Source: Scytonema sp. RU_4_4 (GTDB lineage: Bacteria; Cyanobacteriota; Cyanobacteriia; Cyanobacteriales; Nostocaceae). Taken from it: a DNA stretch of 35,678 nt. Location of the stretch: positions 1 to 35,678 of the forward strand of contig JAAUSC010000056.1 of the NCBI GenBank assembly GCA_012031965.1, in the 5' to 3' direction. Below are positions 24,911 to 33,284 of this stretch, one piece after another. The position numbers and the translations under genes were made by a program. Under the pieces are notes generated by a model, which did not search any database, had not been told where the DNA came from, and saw only the letters and a program-made list of their open reading frames with translations. The first letter of the stretch is position 1; the number at the start of each line of letters is the position of its first letter.

Positions 24911-27787
24911 CTAGGTACGACACTCAGCTGACTTGTTCCAAGAACTGCGAGGCGTGGTAGATGCATCAGCTGTGAAAACGACTTCACCTTTGGCGTTGAA
25001 CACCCATCCAGTCGCTTCAACGATGGGTTCTGGCGTGGGGTTTGTTGATGTGGAAACAGATGGACTCTTGTGGTTGTCAGTGTTTGGGTTGAGAGTCACC
25101 CAATCTACTTGAATGGCGTCAGGTGTGAGAATGTCTTTGGGGTTGGGAGGTAAACCGCCACGTCCGGTGATGATGAAGCTGCTTTGGGCGTAGTTGGGGG
25201 AGTTGCAACCTTGGGCGACTTCGGTGTCAACTGGTACTGAGGGTAAGTTAACTAAGTCACTGTTGAGGTCAATGTCGGGTGTGTTAATTTCTACAGTGCC
25301 GTCTACACCAAACTCAGAACTGGCAGTGATATCACTTGTTTGTAGGTTTTCTTGCTCTCGAAATTGAGTGCCATAGATACCACTCGCGTTGATTTGGACT
25401 CTGCCACCTTGACCTGTATAAGCATTGGCTGTGATGTCGCTGTTTTCACTGGGAACTGCGACAATGAATTTGGCATTAATACTGATATTGCCGCCATTAC
25501 CACCAGCTTGGGCGGTACCTGCAGTAGTGGATATTCGGCTGTTGCGACGCATCTGCAACAAGTCCAAATCTTGCAGCCTAATATTCCCACCATCACGTAA
25601 TACAGTTTCAGCAGTGAGTTTCCCTTGGTTGTCCAGCCGGATGGAGCGAGCTGTCACTTCTAGATCGCCTGCCTCTCCTGATCTGAAACTACGAACATCT
25701 ACTTCAGCCTTATCCCGGACAATTAAATTAGGCGTAGTAATTATCAAGGCTCTAGCACCTCCAGAACTTCTAGCCCGAGTCGCCAAGCGGCTAACCACCT
25801 GTTCACCTGTTGGTTGGACTACGAACCCACTCACTTCCACTGAGTCCCTTGCGGTCACAATCAAAGTTCCCCCCTGTCCTTCGCCAGAAGTACCAGCAGA
25901 TACCTGTGCCCCATTCTCGATGACTAACTTTCCAGTGGTAATTGTCAAGACTTTAGCATCTCCGGCACCTTCAGTCCGAGCCGTTAAGCGGCTGACGTCC
26001 CCATCATTTGGTGATGGTCCACTTATGCGCACCTCCTCAGAGGCGTGGACGGAAAGAGTCCCGCCATCCCCTGTACTCGTACCACTATCAGTACCAGCGG
26101 ATACCTGCGCTCCATTCTCAACGACTAACTTTCTGGTGGTGATCGTCAAGTCTCCAGCATCTCCAGTATTTTGAGTCCGAGTCGTCAAGCGGCTGAGAAC
26201 CTCACCATCTGCTGATGCTCCGCTTACCTGCACCTCCTCAGAGGCGTTGACGGTAAGAGTCCCGCCCTGTCCTGTACTGCCCAGCAAAGTTCCAGTGGAT
26301 ACCTGTCCCCCAGCCTGAATCATTAACTTCCCTGTGGTAATCGTTAAGTTACCAGCATTTCCAGTACCTTGAGTCCGAGTTGTCAAACGGCTGAAATCCC
26401 GAGAATTTGTTGATTCTCCACTGACCACCACTTCCTCAGAGGCATTGACGGTAAGAGTCCCCCCAGCCCCTGTAGTCTGCTCAAGAGTACCTGCGGATAC
26501 CTGTCCTCCAGCCTGAATCATTAGCTTCCCTGTGGTAATCGTTAAGTTACCAGCATTTCCACCACCTTCAGTGCGAGTGGTCAAGCGGCTGAGAACCTCA
26601 CCATCTTTTGATTCTCCACTGACCTCTACCAAGTCAGAGGCATTCACAGTCAAACTCCCCCCAGTTCCTGTACTTAGAGTACCAGTGGATACCTGTGCTC
26701 CATTGCGGATTGCTAGCTTTCCAGTGGTAATCGTCAAGGCTCCGGCATTTCCAGCGCCTTCAGTGCGAGTGGTCAAGCGACTGAAATCCTGAGGATTTGT
26801 TGATTCTCCACTCACCACCACCTCCTCAGAGGCGTGGACGGTAAGAGTCCCCCCTGTTTCCGCCCCTAGGGTCTTAGTTGCAATTTGTGAACCATCTGTA
26901 ACCGTCACACGTCTACCTTGCACTTGAATATCGCCACCGCCGCCCTTGTTACTAGCATCTACAACAGCCTGCTGAGACAGTTTGATATCTTGAAAGTTCT
27001 GTACGCCCTCATATCCTAATGCCCAGCCATTGTCTGTTGGGTTCAGGCTAACCAAACCTAGTCCAGCCACACTCCCCAGTTCAATCCGTCCCCCTGGTGC
27101 TGTCAGCCTTCCTCCCTCCAGCACGACTTCACCACCCACCAACGCCAAAGTTTTACCAGACTTTACCTGTAAACCAACGGGTTCACGACTACTATTACGC
27201 GCCTGAGATTGATTGAGGATACTTCCTGAATTAGCCCCATATTGCAAACCAAGGGGAACATTGACACTCAGCAGTGGTGTGGTTTGGGGAGTTTTTGCAC
27301 TAAACTCTTTGCCATCACTAAATTTCAGGCTACTCGCCGTACTCGCCACAAATGAGCCACCAATGTTCAGTGAAGCATCACGCCCAAAAATAATCCCATT
27401 GGGGTTAATTAAAAACAAGTTAGCCGTACCGTTAGCGCGGATTATCCCATCAATCTTTGAGACTGACCCACCCGTTACCCGACTGATGATATTCTGAATA
27501 TCCGCAGCATTGTAAAAAAAAGCAGTGCCGCCAGTAGGAACAGAAAACTCCTTAAAGCTATGAAACAGGTTGCTTCCTGCTTGGGTTCCCCCTTTGATAT
27601 TGAGGGTGCTGCCATCTGGTGTGACGATGGAATTATTCTCAAGAGTTTCATCTGGTGTCATTTGAGCAAAAACGCAATTTGCAGATAGAGCGAGTGTCTG
27701 CGACACGGCTGCGCCGAACGCTCCCCCCACCACTAACAAATTCTCCAACGCTAACCTCCAACACCAACCCTGAGCGTATCGATTCAT
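24911..27787 (-). CDS. TpsA3: TPS exoprotein, filamentous haemagglutinin family
   Basis: A 958-residue intact exoprotein. Signal peptide ends SANCVFAQ (about residue 42). The TPS domain has [33 protein letters not shown] and [14 protein letters not shown]. Residues about 310-710 are six imperfect repeats of 64-68 residues (GGTLTVxASEEVxVSGES ... RLTTRTxGxGNAGxLTITTGKLxI), each two to three turns of a beta-helix. The end has the shared block [20 protein letters not shown] and a last Cys 95 positions after the first; no other Cys was seen in the mature chain. No TpsB gene adjoins, so the tpsB at 14802 probably serves it. DUF928 lies 155 bp upstream on the same strand. Confidence 0.9.
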   Translation of the reverse strand: MNRYAQGWCWRLALENLLVVGGAFGAAVSQTLALSANCVFAQMTPDETLENNSIVTPDGSTLNIKGGTQAGSNLFHSFKEFSVPTGGTAFFYNAADIQNIISRVTGGSVSKIDGIIRANGTANLFLINPNGIIFGRDASLNIGGSFVASTASSLKFSDGKEFSAKTPQTTPLLSVNVPLGLQYGANSGSILNQSQARNSSREPVGLQVKSGKTLALVGGEVVLEGGRLTAPGGRIELGSVAGLGLVSLNPTDNGWALGYEGVQNFQDIKLSQQAVVDASNKGGGGDIQVQGRRVTVTDGSQIATKTLGAETGGTLTVHASEEVVVSGESTNPQDFSRLTTRTEGAGNAGALTITTGKLAIRNGAQVSTGTLSTGTGGSLTVNASDLVEVSGESKDGEVLSRLTTRTEGGGNAGNLTITTGKLMIQAGGQVSAGTLEQTTGAGGTLTVNASEEVVVSGESTNSRDFSRLTTRTQGTGNAGNLTITTGKLMIQAGGQVSTGTLLGSTGQGGTLTVNASEEVQVSGASADGEVLSRLTTRTQNTGDAGDLTITTRKLVVENGAQVSAGTDSGTSTGDGGTLSVHASEEVRISGPSPNDGDVSRLTARTEGAGDAKVLTITTGKLVIENGAQVSAGTSGEGQGGTLIVTARDSVEVSGFVVQPTGEQVVSRLATRARSSGGARALIITTPNLIVRDKAEVDVRSFRSGEAGDLEVTARSIRLDNQGKLTAETVLRDGGNIRLQDLDLLQMRRNSRISTTAGTAQAGGNGGNISINAKFIVAVPSENSDITANAYTGQGGRVQINASGIYGTQFREQENLQTSDITASSEFGVDGTVEINTPDIDLNSDLVNLPSVPVDTEVAQGCNSPNYAQSSFIITGRGGLPPNPKDILTPDAIQVDWVTLNPNTDNHKSPSVSTSTNPTPEPIVEATGWVFNAKGEVVFTADASTTPRSSWNKSAECRT
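25668..26853 (-). repeat. Six 64-68-residue coding repeats in tpsA3
   Basis: Approximate limits. Units begin at GG(T/S)L(T/S/I)V and are 64, 66, 66, 67, 64 and about 68 residues long; units 2-4 are closest to each other. In-frame length variation is confined to the loop between strands (for example TLSTGT versus TLEQTTGA). Confidence 0.75.
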
Positions 27788-27942
27788 CTCAAATATGGCC
27801 TCTAAGAAGTTGTGGTTAAGTCAGCGCCCTGTTAACTGCTTGATTACAATTTACAAAATACTAACGATAAAATAAAGCCATTAACATTTTTTTATCAAAA
27901 GTATAACATTCTGTTGATACACACCTGAGCGCGAAATCACGA

Positions 27943-28722
27943 TTATCTTTGAGAACCGTAACGCCCAACAACTGGCGCTGCTGCAAACTCTTCCAACCCA
28001 ACAGCTTTTAACAAATCATTCCAATCCTGTGCAAGTGTGGATGAACCTGAATTAGTACGACGCATATCAGCTAAATTTGTTAAAGCATCCTGCCAAATTT
28101 GATTAGCAGCATAAGCCCTGTATTCTCCTGGTTTTGCCGCTTTTAACTGACTTTCAAGATTCGGAGTGAGTGTAACTCTTTGCACCCATGCTTTAACGTA
28201 ATAATAATCAGATGTATTTTGTGAATTGCCACAATAAACTTTGAAGTACCATTGATACTTGTTATCTTGCTTAAGAGCATATTGCGGATTTTGTGGCAAG
28301 CTAATGCCAATGATACCAGACCTATCAGGTAGCTTCAAAGGTGTCTTGTAGATATTTTTGCCCCTCTCGTCCTGAAATATAAACTCTCCAGAACGCAAGT
28401 TCGTGGGTAAGTCGGGAAGATAAACCCAAAAGGTTGGATACTCAGAGACTGTCAATGCCAAGAAAGATATCGATTCATTGACAGTTCTCTCACCTGGTAC
28501 CAAGGCAGTTACGGGCTGTTTCAGGTCTGGACAGCCGTTACGTCTTGCTCCTCCTTGACGACGACCGACAGGTGCGCCGCTACGTGGAAAGTTCAATTTT
28601 TCAAGGCGGTTTTGTGTATTTGCATTCTTATTCTTGACTGGTTGAGCAACCTGTGCATGCACTTGTGGAGAATAACTCGCAAGCCAAAGGAGTATCACGG
28701 GGATAACGCCAGCAAGTTTCAT
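27943..28722 (-). CDS. DUF928-domain exported protein
   Basis: A 259-residue protein with a signal peptide (MKLAGVIPVILLWLASYSPQVHA). Family features are GAPVGRRQGGARRNGCPD (GxPxxRxxGGxR-x-C), the ALVPG turn, SEYPTFWVYLPDL, EFIFQDERG and the YQWYFKVYCG strand. The two Cys residues (in NGCPD and VYCG) probably pair after export. DUF928 has no known activity. In cyanobacteria it recurs beside CHAT, CHASE2 and haemagglutinin genes (from memory), and that is the setting here: it follows the CHAT-CHASE2 gene by 64 bp on the same strand. A periplasmic partner or sensor module is plausible. Confidence 0.87.
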   Translation of the reverse strand: MKLAGVIPVILLWLASYSPQVHAQVAQPVKNKNANTQNRLEKLNFPRSGAPVGRRQGGARRNGCPDLKQPVTALVPGERTVNESISFLALTVSEYPTFWVYLPDLPTNLRSGEFIFQDERGKNIYKTPLKLPDRSGIIGISLPQNPQYALKQDNKYQWYFKVYCGNSQNTSDYYYVKAWVQRVTLTPNLESQLKAAKPGEYRAYAANQIWQDALTNLADMRRTNSGSSTLAQDWNDLLKAVGLEEFAAAPVVGRYGSQR

Positions 28723-28786
28723 AATTTAATGTCCAAATGCCGATGTTATGAGTAACATCAAGACGCAATACCTGTATTCCGGAATT

Positions 28787-31075
28787 TTATCTTCGTATTT
28801 TCCACACCACAGCTATAGCTGTTAATATTAACGTCAAGGCAGGCGGAATCAGTGGTATCCATCCAGCTTGTGTAAAGATGCCAAAACAAATTCCAAATAA
28901 TATTAGTAACGCTCCTGCTACTGCCAATCCAAGGTACTCAGGCTTTGAGTAGCGCCATGCTATCATTCCTCCCAACAATGACCATATCCATATCCAAAGT
29001 GCTTCCACTGAGCTAGACCACCACCACAACAAAGGTCTACCATCCTCAACAGCACTGAGAATATGGCTGACCATATGCGCTTGCACGAACACTCCTGGTA
29101 TTTTCTTGTTGTGGGAAGGAGTCTTCCAGTGATCAGCAGTACTTGGGGCTGTAACGCCAATGAGGACAATACGATTCTTTAATAACTCAGAGTTAATTTG
29201 GTCATTGTTATTGAGAACATCTCTAAGAGAGATGGAATCGGCAATTTTTTTCTGGTCACCCGAAAAACGATAATTGAGCAATATTTGATAACCTATTGCA
29301 CTGACTTTTTGGTAACCGCTAGTGTGTTCCTTTAATGGTCTAAACAAAACCTTACCAATTTGTAAGTACCCTTGAGGGGTAATATCTGCTTTGATACCTT
29401 TGTCAAGCAAATAGTGACGTGCCAGCTGAAAGCTCAAAGCATTCTCTGCGGTACAGGGAGACTTTGCCGGAGGGGTGAGATACAATAACTGGCGACGTGC
29501 GACTTCATCTTCATCTGCCACAAAATCACTAAAGGTCTGGCGTTCTTTTGGAACTTCATAGGGGGGGTAGATACCATCAGGTGCGCCATCAGATTCTGCA
29601 GGAACTTTGCATACCGCAAAAATATTGTTATGTTTCTTTAGGCGAGTGATTAAATCTGGATAATTGGGGTCTACAGAGAAATCACGATAAATATCTATAC
29701 CGATAGTTGTTGGTTGATACTGCTCAAGTTTTTGCAACAGTTGAGCAAGAGCCTTATCCGAAAGCGACCCTTGCCTTTTCATCCCCTTCTGATTCTGATA
29801 ATAAATATCTGCTTCATCAATAGTGACTATTAACAAGCGCGGATCTGAGCTTTCAATGGCTGGTCGTAGCTGCATGAGATGGTCGTAAGCTTGCAATTCC
29901 CAAGGTTGTAGCATTCCGAAATAGCGCACTCCCATGACTATGCTTGTGACAAGTACACTCGCCATAAGCACAGTCAGAATTTGACGTTTAGGATCGGTTT
30001 TTTGAGTGCTTAATTCTCGCCAAGTCAAGGGGACAACTCTGGGATTTTGGATTAGGACTGGTAACCAAGTCGCATTCGGAAATTTGTCCTCCAAGCCTTG
30101 CAACTTTTCCCTTGCTTCCCGTGAAGCCAGATATAAAGATTTACCACCCGAAAAAGCTTTGAGAAAATGCTTTAAAAATTCTTGTGCTACCTCATCCGTT
30201 ACAGGTTCCCGCATGACAATCATTTGCGGGATATTTAAAGAAGCTAAGTGGCGTGCTAATCCTAAACCATCACAGGAGTTAAAAATTGCTAGCTGTAAAC
30301 CTTGTGCGATCGCTCTTTTTAAACCGAACTCTAACTCTTCAATGGTTAAACTATCAGTTGTATTGATATAAATACGACCAATATCATCAGCAGTTTCACT
30401 ATGTCCTGCGAAAAATAGAATATCCCACTGCTGCCAAAGATAATCGTTTAGCTTTTTGCGTTGCGGTTCTACCAGAAAAACTGTTTCAGCATTTGGTAAA
30501 CTTTCTAACAACTGACGGTCTAGTTGAACATCAATTCCATTACTATTGCCCAGAATCGCCAAAACTCTTGCTTTGGGTTTACGTAGTGGTTTTGGAGGTG
30601 TTTGTGACGCTGTTGTTGTTAGGGCAAATTCTGCTAACGAGTATCTATCAAAGAAATCCCACAAATGCCAGGGTATTGTCTGTAATTCCAGATTATCGGT
30701 GCGAATTAAGACTCGAATAGCTTCGTTTCGTTTTAATTCTTCGCGTAATGTGTTGTTTATACAGCGAAATTCCTGAGAATCAAACCATCTTTGTAAGCAG
30801 TTAATTAATACTTTAGCTTTTTGGCGGCATTCTGAAATTCGCGTTGTGATAGAACCATCGTAAATAATTTCTTGTGGCTTAATGCGACTTGGCATCCCCA
30901 AACTGCGATACTTGTGTTGCCACTGGCACAGGTAGGTAGCCAAGTCGGGATATGGTGGTAATTTGCCAGAGATTTCTATTTCTGGGGGAGCACAATCTGA
31001 GCCAATCTCCAGCGTCACCCGAAATCCCTGGTGTTCTAAATCACCATTCATTTTGAGAACAACTAACTTCGCCAT
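28787..31075 (-). CDS. CHAT-CHASE2 membrane protein
   Basis: A 762-residue sensor-protease fusion. The N-terminal cytoplasmic half is a CHAT domain with both catalytic residues visible: His225 in LFFAGHSE and Cys268 in AIFNSCDG. One membrane segment (about 366-384, LTVLMASVLVTSIVMGV) leads to a CHASE2 domain (about 390-685: WELQAYDHLMQLRP, IDEADI, TIGIDIYRDF, ADHWKTPSHNKKIPGVFVQAHMVSHIL). Three C-terminal membrane helices (about 690-759) follow, and the protein stops there. There is no kinase, cyclase or GGDEF output, so the CHAT domain is the only candidate effector. It lies between DUF1822 (405 bp upstream) and DUF928 (64 bp downstream). Confidence 0.92.
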   Translation of the reverse strand: MAKLVVLKMNGDLEHQGFRVTLEIGSDCAPPEIEISGKLPPYPDLATYLCQWQHKYRSLGMPSRIKPQEIIYDGSITTRISECRQKAKVLINCLQRWFDSQEFRCINNTLREELKRNEAIRVLIRTDNLELQTIPWHLWDFFDRYSLAEFALTTTASQTPPKPLRKPKARVLAILGNSNGIDVQLDRQLLESLPNAETVFLVEPQRKKLNDYLWQQWDILFFAGHSETADDIGRIYINTTDSLTIEELEFGLKRAIAQGLQLAIFNSCDGLGLARHLASLNIPQMIVMREPVTDEVAQEFLKHFLKAFSGGKSLYLASREAREKLQGLEDKFPNATWLPVLIQNPRVVPLTWRELSTQKTDPKRQILTVLMASVLVTSIVMGVRYFGMLQPWELQAYDHLMQLRPAIESSDPRLLIVTIDEADIYYQNQKGMKRQGSLSDKALAQLLQKLEQYQPTTIGIDIYRDFSVDPNYPDLITRLKKHNNIFAVCKVPAESDGAPDGIYPPYEVPKERQTFSDFVADEDEVARRQLLYLTPPAKSPCTAENALSFQLARHYLLDKGIKADITPQGYLQIGKVLFRPLKEHTSGYQKVSAIGYQILLNYRFSGDQKKIADSISLRDVLNNNDQINSELLKNRIVLIGVTAPSTADHWKTPSHNKKIPGVFVQAHMVSHILSAVEDGRPLLWWWSSSVEALWIWIWSLLGGMIAWRYSKPEYLGLAVAGALLILFGICFGIFTQAGWIPLIPPALTLILTAIAVVWKIRR

Positions 31076-31480
31076 AGTAGAGTTTAACAGTTATCAGTGA
31101 ACAGTGGAGCGTAGCGGTTCCTTTTAGGAACTACAGTTATCAGTTAATAACGAAAATATTTTATTTCTATCCATCAATAAATTGAGGGGCTTGTACCAAA
31201 CAAGCTTGTTATCTGATAACTGATAACTGATAACTGATTCGGTCAATTTTGTGTTGAGGAACTTCAGAAACCCGGTTTCTTCAAGAAAACCGGGTTTCTT
31301 GAAAAGTGTACTATCCATGAAATCAAAGTTGACAGACCAATAGACCCATTTGATTTTTGGGACTTTGGAGTATTAGAATAACTAAATTGTGAAAAAATGT
31401 GAAAAAATAACATGAGTCGATTCCTTAATAATTTAAACATGGCTATTGCAACCAACATAATTCATTTTGTACACTAACCT
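31076..31480. other. Repeat-rich gap between CHAT-CHASE2 and DUF1822 genes
   Basis: No gene. It holds CAGTTATCAGT-type repeats and GTTCCTTTTAGGAAC (about 31085-31150), a TAACTGA heptamer array (about 31212-31239) and the palindrome at 31266-31299. The promoter of the CHAT-CHASE2 gene may lie here, but none was defined. Confidence 0.6.
31266..31299. repeat. Palindromic intergenic repeat (AGAAACCCGGTTTCTT type)
   Basis: AGAAACCCGGTTTCTT (31266-31281) and AAGAAAACCGGGTTTCT (31283-31299) form a near-complete hairpin with one bulge. This sequence type is familiar from many cyanobacterial genomes. It could limit read-through from DUF1822 into the CHAT gene. Confidence 0.6.
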
Positions 31481-32518
31481 TTAGGTTAGAAAAAGCTCTG
31501 TAAAGCTGACATCACCTAAAGCAACTTTAACGCTAAAACGTTCTCCTATTTCGCTACTAAAGTTTAATTGAATACTCTTTGTGTTTCTTGCGGTTGCCTG
31601 CATGACTGCTATTCCAGCTTCATCTAATATTATAAGTTCCAGTTCTTCTGGCAAATAATTTTCACCACCAGTTGGATACACTTTGACGCTGATGTTTATT
31701 TCTTCTCTTGAGACTGGAAGCAATCCTACCACTAAAGCGATTTGTTGACTTTTTGCATCTCGTCCTAAGTCCAGAAATTTGCCTTTATGCATACTAGATG
31801 TTGAATTTTCTGGCTTAAGAGCTAAAGTGTGTTCAGTTCCTCTAAATTTAAAAACTAGTTCTGTTTGTTGTTGCGGATTTAAAAGCGATTCTATAGTCTG
31901 CCAACTAGCATCAACAACATTCGTGAACCACTGGCTCAAGTGAGTTAGCTGTTTAACTTTTATGGCACCTTCGTGCCACGCTATGCCTTGCGCTCCCGCT
32001 ACGCGTTGGTGCAGCCTGTCCGCAGAACTTACATTATCGATTAGTTGGTTTAGGTGTATGAGCAAATCTTCAAGCGAACCTAACTGGCTTAGAAGTAACT
32101 CACCGCCAGAGGGAACTGTTTGAACAAATCCCAGTAGTGTTGCTTCGTCAAGCGATTCCTCAAACTGTACAGCCACATAGCCAATTCTATCTGAGTAAAC
32201 TTCTGGTGGAACATGAATAAATTTTTTATTAGGTAACACTAGAAGACACTCTATTTTCCCTAAACCAATAACTTCTAAATCAGCAATATCCATGAGAGTT
32301 TGTATGACTGGGTTCCAACTTAAACTTTCCTCCCAAGAAGTTTGAATTCCCATACAACGCAGATAAAATTGGACAGCAAATATTGCCAAAGTATTGAGAT
32401 AAACCTGTTTGGCTTTCTGAGGATTCCTATGTTTGTTTCGGAAACGTTCTGCAAGTGCGTGAGCTTCTAAGCTTATCGGTACCGTAAAGGTTAAAGATTC
32501 TGATAAATTTCCTCTCAT
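31481..32518 (-). CDS. DUF1822-family protein
   Basis: A 345-residue soluble protein. DUF1822 marks are the N-terminal SLTFTVPISLEAHALAERF, QVYLNTLAIFAVQFYLRCMGI, the VYSDRIGYVAVQFEESLDEATLLGF block, LSQWFTNVVDASWQTIESLL and a C-terminal beta sandwich (VKVYPTGGENYLPEELELIILDEAG). The function is unknown; the family typically sits next to a sigma factor like the one upstream (from memory), and here the gap is 15 bp, so they are one operon. A repeat-derived stretch (SSADRLHQRVAGAQGIAWHEG) seems to be inserted in frame in the middle. Candidate roles are an anti-sigma or adaptor protein (inference). Confidence 0.88.
   Translation of the reverse strand: MRGNLSESLTFTVPISLEAHALAERFRNKHRNPQKAKQVYLNTLAIFAVQFYLRCMGIQTSWEESLSWNPVIQTLMDIADLEVIGLGKIECLLVLPNKKFIHVPPEVYSDRIGYVAVQFEESLDEATLLGFVQTVPSGGELLLSQLGSLEDLLIHLNQLIDNVSSADRLHQRVAGAQGIAWHEGAIKVKQLTHLSQWFTNVVDASWQTIESLLNPQQQTELVFKFRGTEHTLALKPENSTSSMHKGKFLDLGRDAKSQQIALVVGLLPVSREEINISVKVYPTGGENYLPEELELIILDEAGIAVMQATARNTKSIQLNFSSEIGERFSVKVALGDVSFTELFLT
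31964..32025 (-). repeat. Dispersed repeat inserted in frame in the DUF1822 gene
   Basis: Contains the hairpin GGCACCTTCGTGCC (31964-31977) and CGCTACGCGTTGGTGCAGCC, a sequence style typical of Nostocales intergenic repeats and unlike the AT-rich surroundings. It is translated without a stop as about 20 residues. Confidence 0.45.
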
Positions 32519-32533
32519 TTGTACACCTATTCC

Positions 32534-33169
32534 TTAATCGACCTGATTCTCACAGTATTCTTTTAACTTAGGAGAAAGCTTTTTGATACATCGGTAATAA
32601 AAGCTGCTCACTGTAGAAACTTTCATTTCAAATTCTGCTGAAATCTCTTTCCATGATTTTCCGGACATTCTGAGCATAGCTAATGCTTGAAACGTTGCTT
32701 GAGGACATTTTTCTATATGCTCATTTTTGAAAATGTCTTCTGAGTCTGATTCTATACATTCCCTGACTATTCCTGTGAGATCTTTTGATTCTTCAGGTAA
32801 GGCAAGATTGTCTAGGTCAGTAATGGTCATTTTTGTTACGGAACCATGACTTAGGTTTTTACGAAGAGTGTCCTTAAAAAATCGCCGTTGCAAAAGAACA
32901 TTGACCCATGCCATAACCGTACCTCGTTCTGGAGCGTACTTGTCGATATTTTGACAAATATAAAGGAAAAGTTCCTGGCGTGCTTCATTGTAAATATCTT
33001 GAACATTGCTGAAAAACTGATTTTTTGATGGATACCAAAGATTACCAAAGCGCACAATGCTGTGAACTAGCTTTGTTAAAGCGATTTGCCGTTCCTTGGA
33101 ATGCGGCGGGTGTCGCTGCGCAACACAAGCAAGGTGTAGTAAATACGGATCAAGTTCATCTCTCCTCAT
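32534..33169 (-). CDS. Sigma-70-like RNA polymerase sigma factor (small, cluster-linked)
   Basis: A 211-residue protein. The centre resembles sigma region 2 (IYNEARQELFLYICQNIDKYAPERGTVMAWVNVLLQRRFFKD). The C-terminus is a region-4-like helix-turn-helix (SGKSWKEISAEFEMKVSTVSSFYYRCIKKLSPKL). It belongs to a cyanobacterial group of small sigma-like factors usually followed by DUF1822. I choose ATG 33169, preceded by GGAG nine bases upstream; a TTG at 33184 would add five residues. It is the first gene of the minus-strand series. Upstream are GTTTTGCATAAA (shared with two tpsA genes) and a 79-bp tandem repeat, so autoregulation is possible. Confidence 0.87.
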   Translation of the reverse strand: MRRDELDPYLLHLACVAQRHPPHSKERQIALTKLVHSIVRFGNLWYPSKNQFFSNVQDIYNEARQELFLYICQNIDKYAPERGTVMAWVNVLLQRRFFKDTLRKNLSHGSVTKMTITDLDNLALPEESKDLTGIVRECIESDSEDIFKNEHIEKCPQATFQALAMLRMSGKSWKEISAEFEMKVSTVSSFYYRCIKKLSPKLKEYCENQVD

Positions 33170-33242
33170 TACTTGAGACTCCAAATGTTATTGAAGAGCC
33201 GAAGTAAACCTCTATTTCTATCTCGTGATCACAGCATGGCAC

Positions 33243-33254
33243 TTTATGCAAAAC
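33243..33254 (-). promoter_or_regulatory. GTTTTGCATAAA motif upstream of the sigma gene
   Basis: Same 12-mer, in the same orientation relative to its gene, as the ends of the 35-bp elements before tpsA1 and tpsA2. It lies 73 bp before the sigma start. CATAAA could be a -10-like hexamer; no matching -35 was identified. Confidence 0.4.
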
Positions 33255-33284
33255 AACTGTATTTTTTACAATTGTTTACATTTG

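Noticed and set aside
20485-26792. Plus-strand frames opposite tpsA2 and tpsA3 (up to 249 codons)
   Set aside because: Same composition artefact as above; no start signals or recognisable domains.
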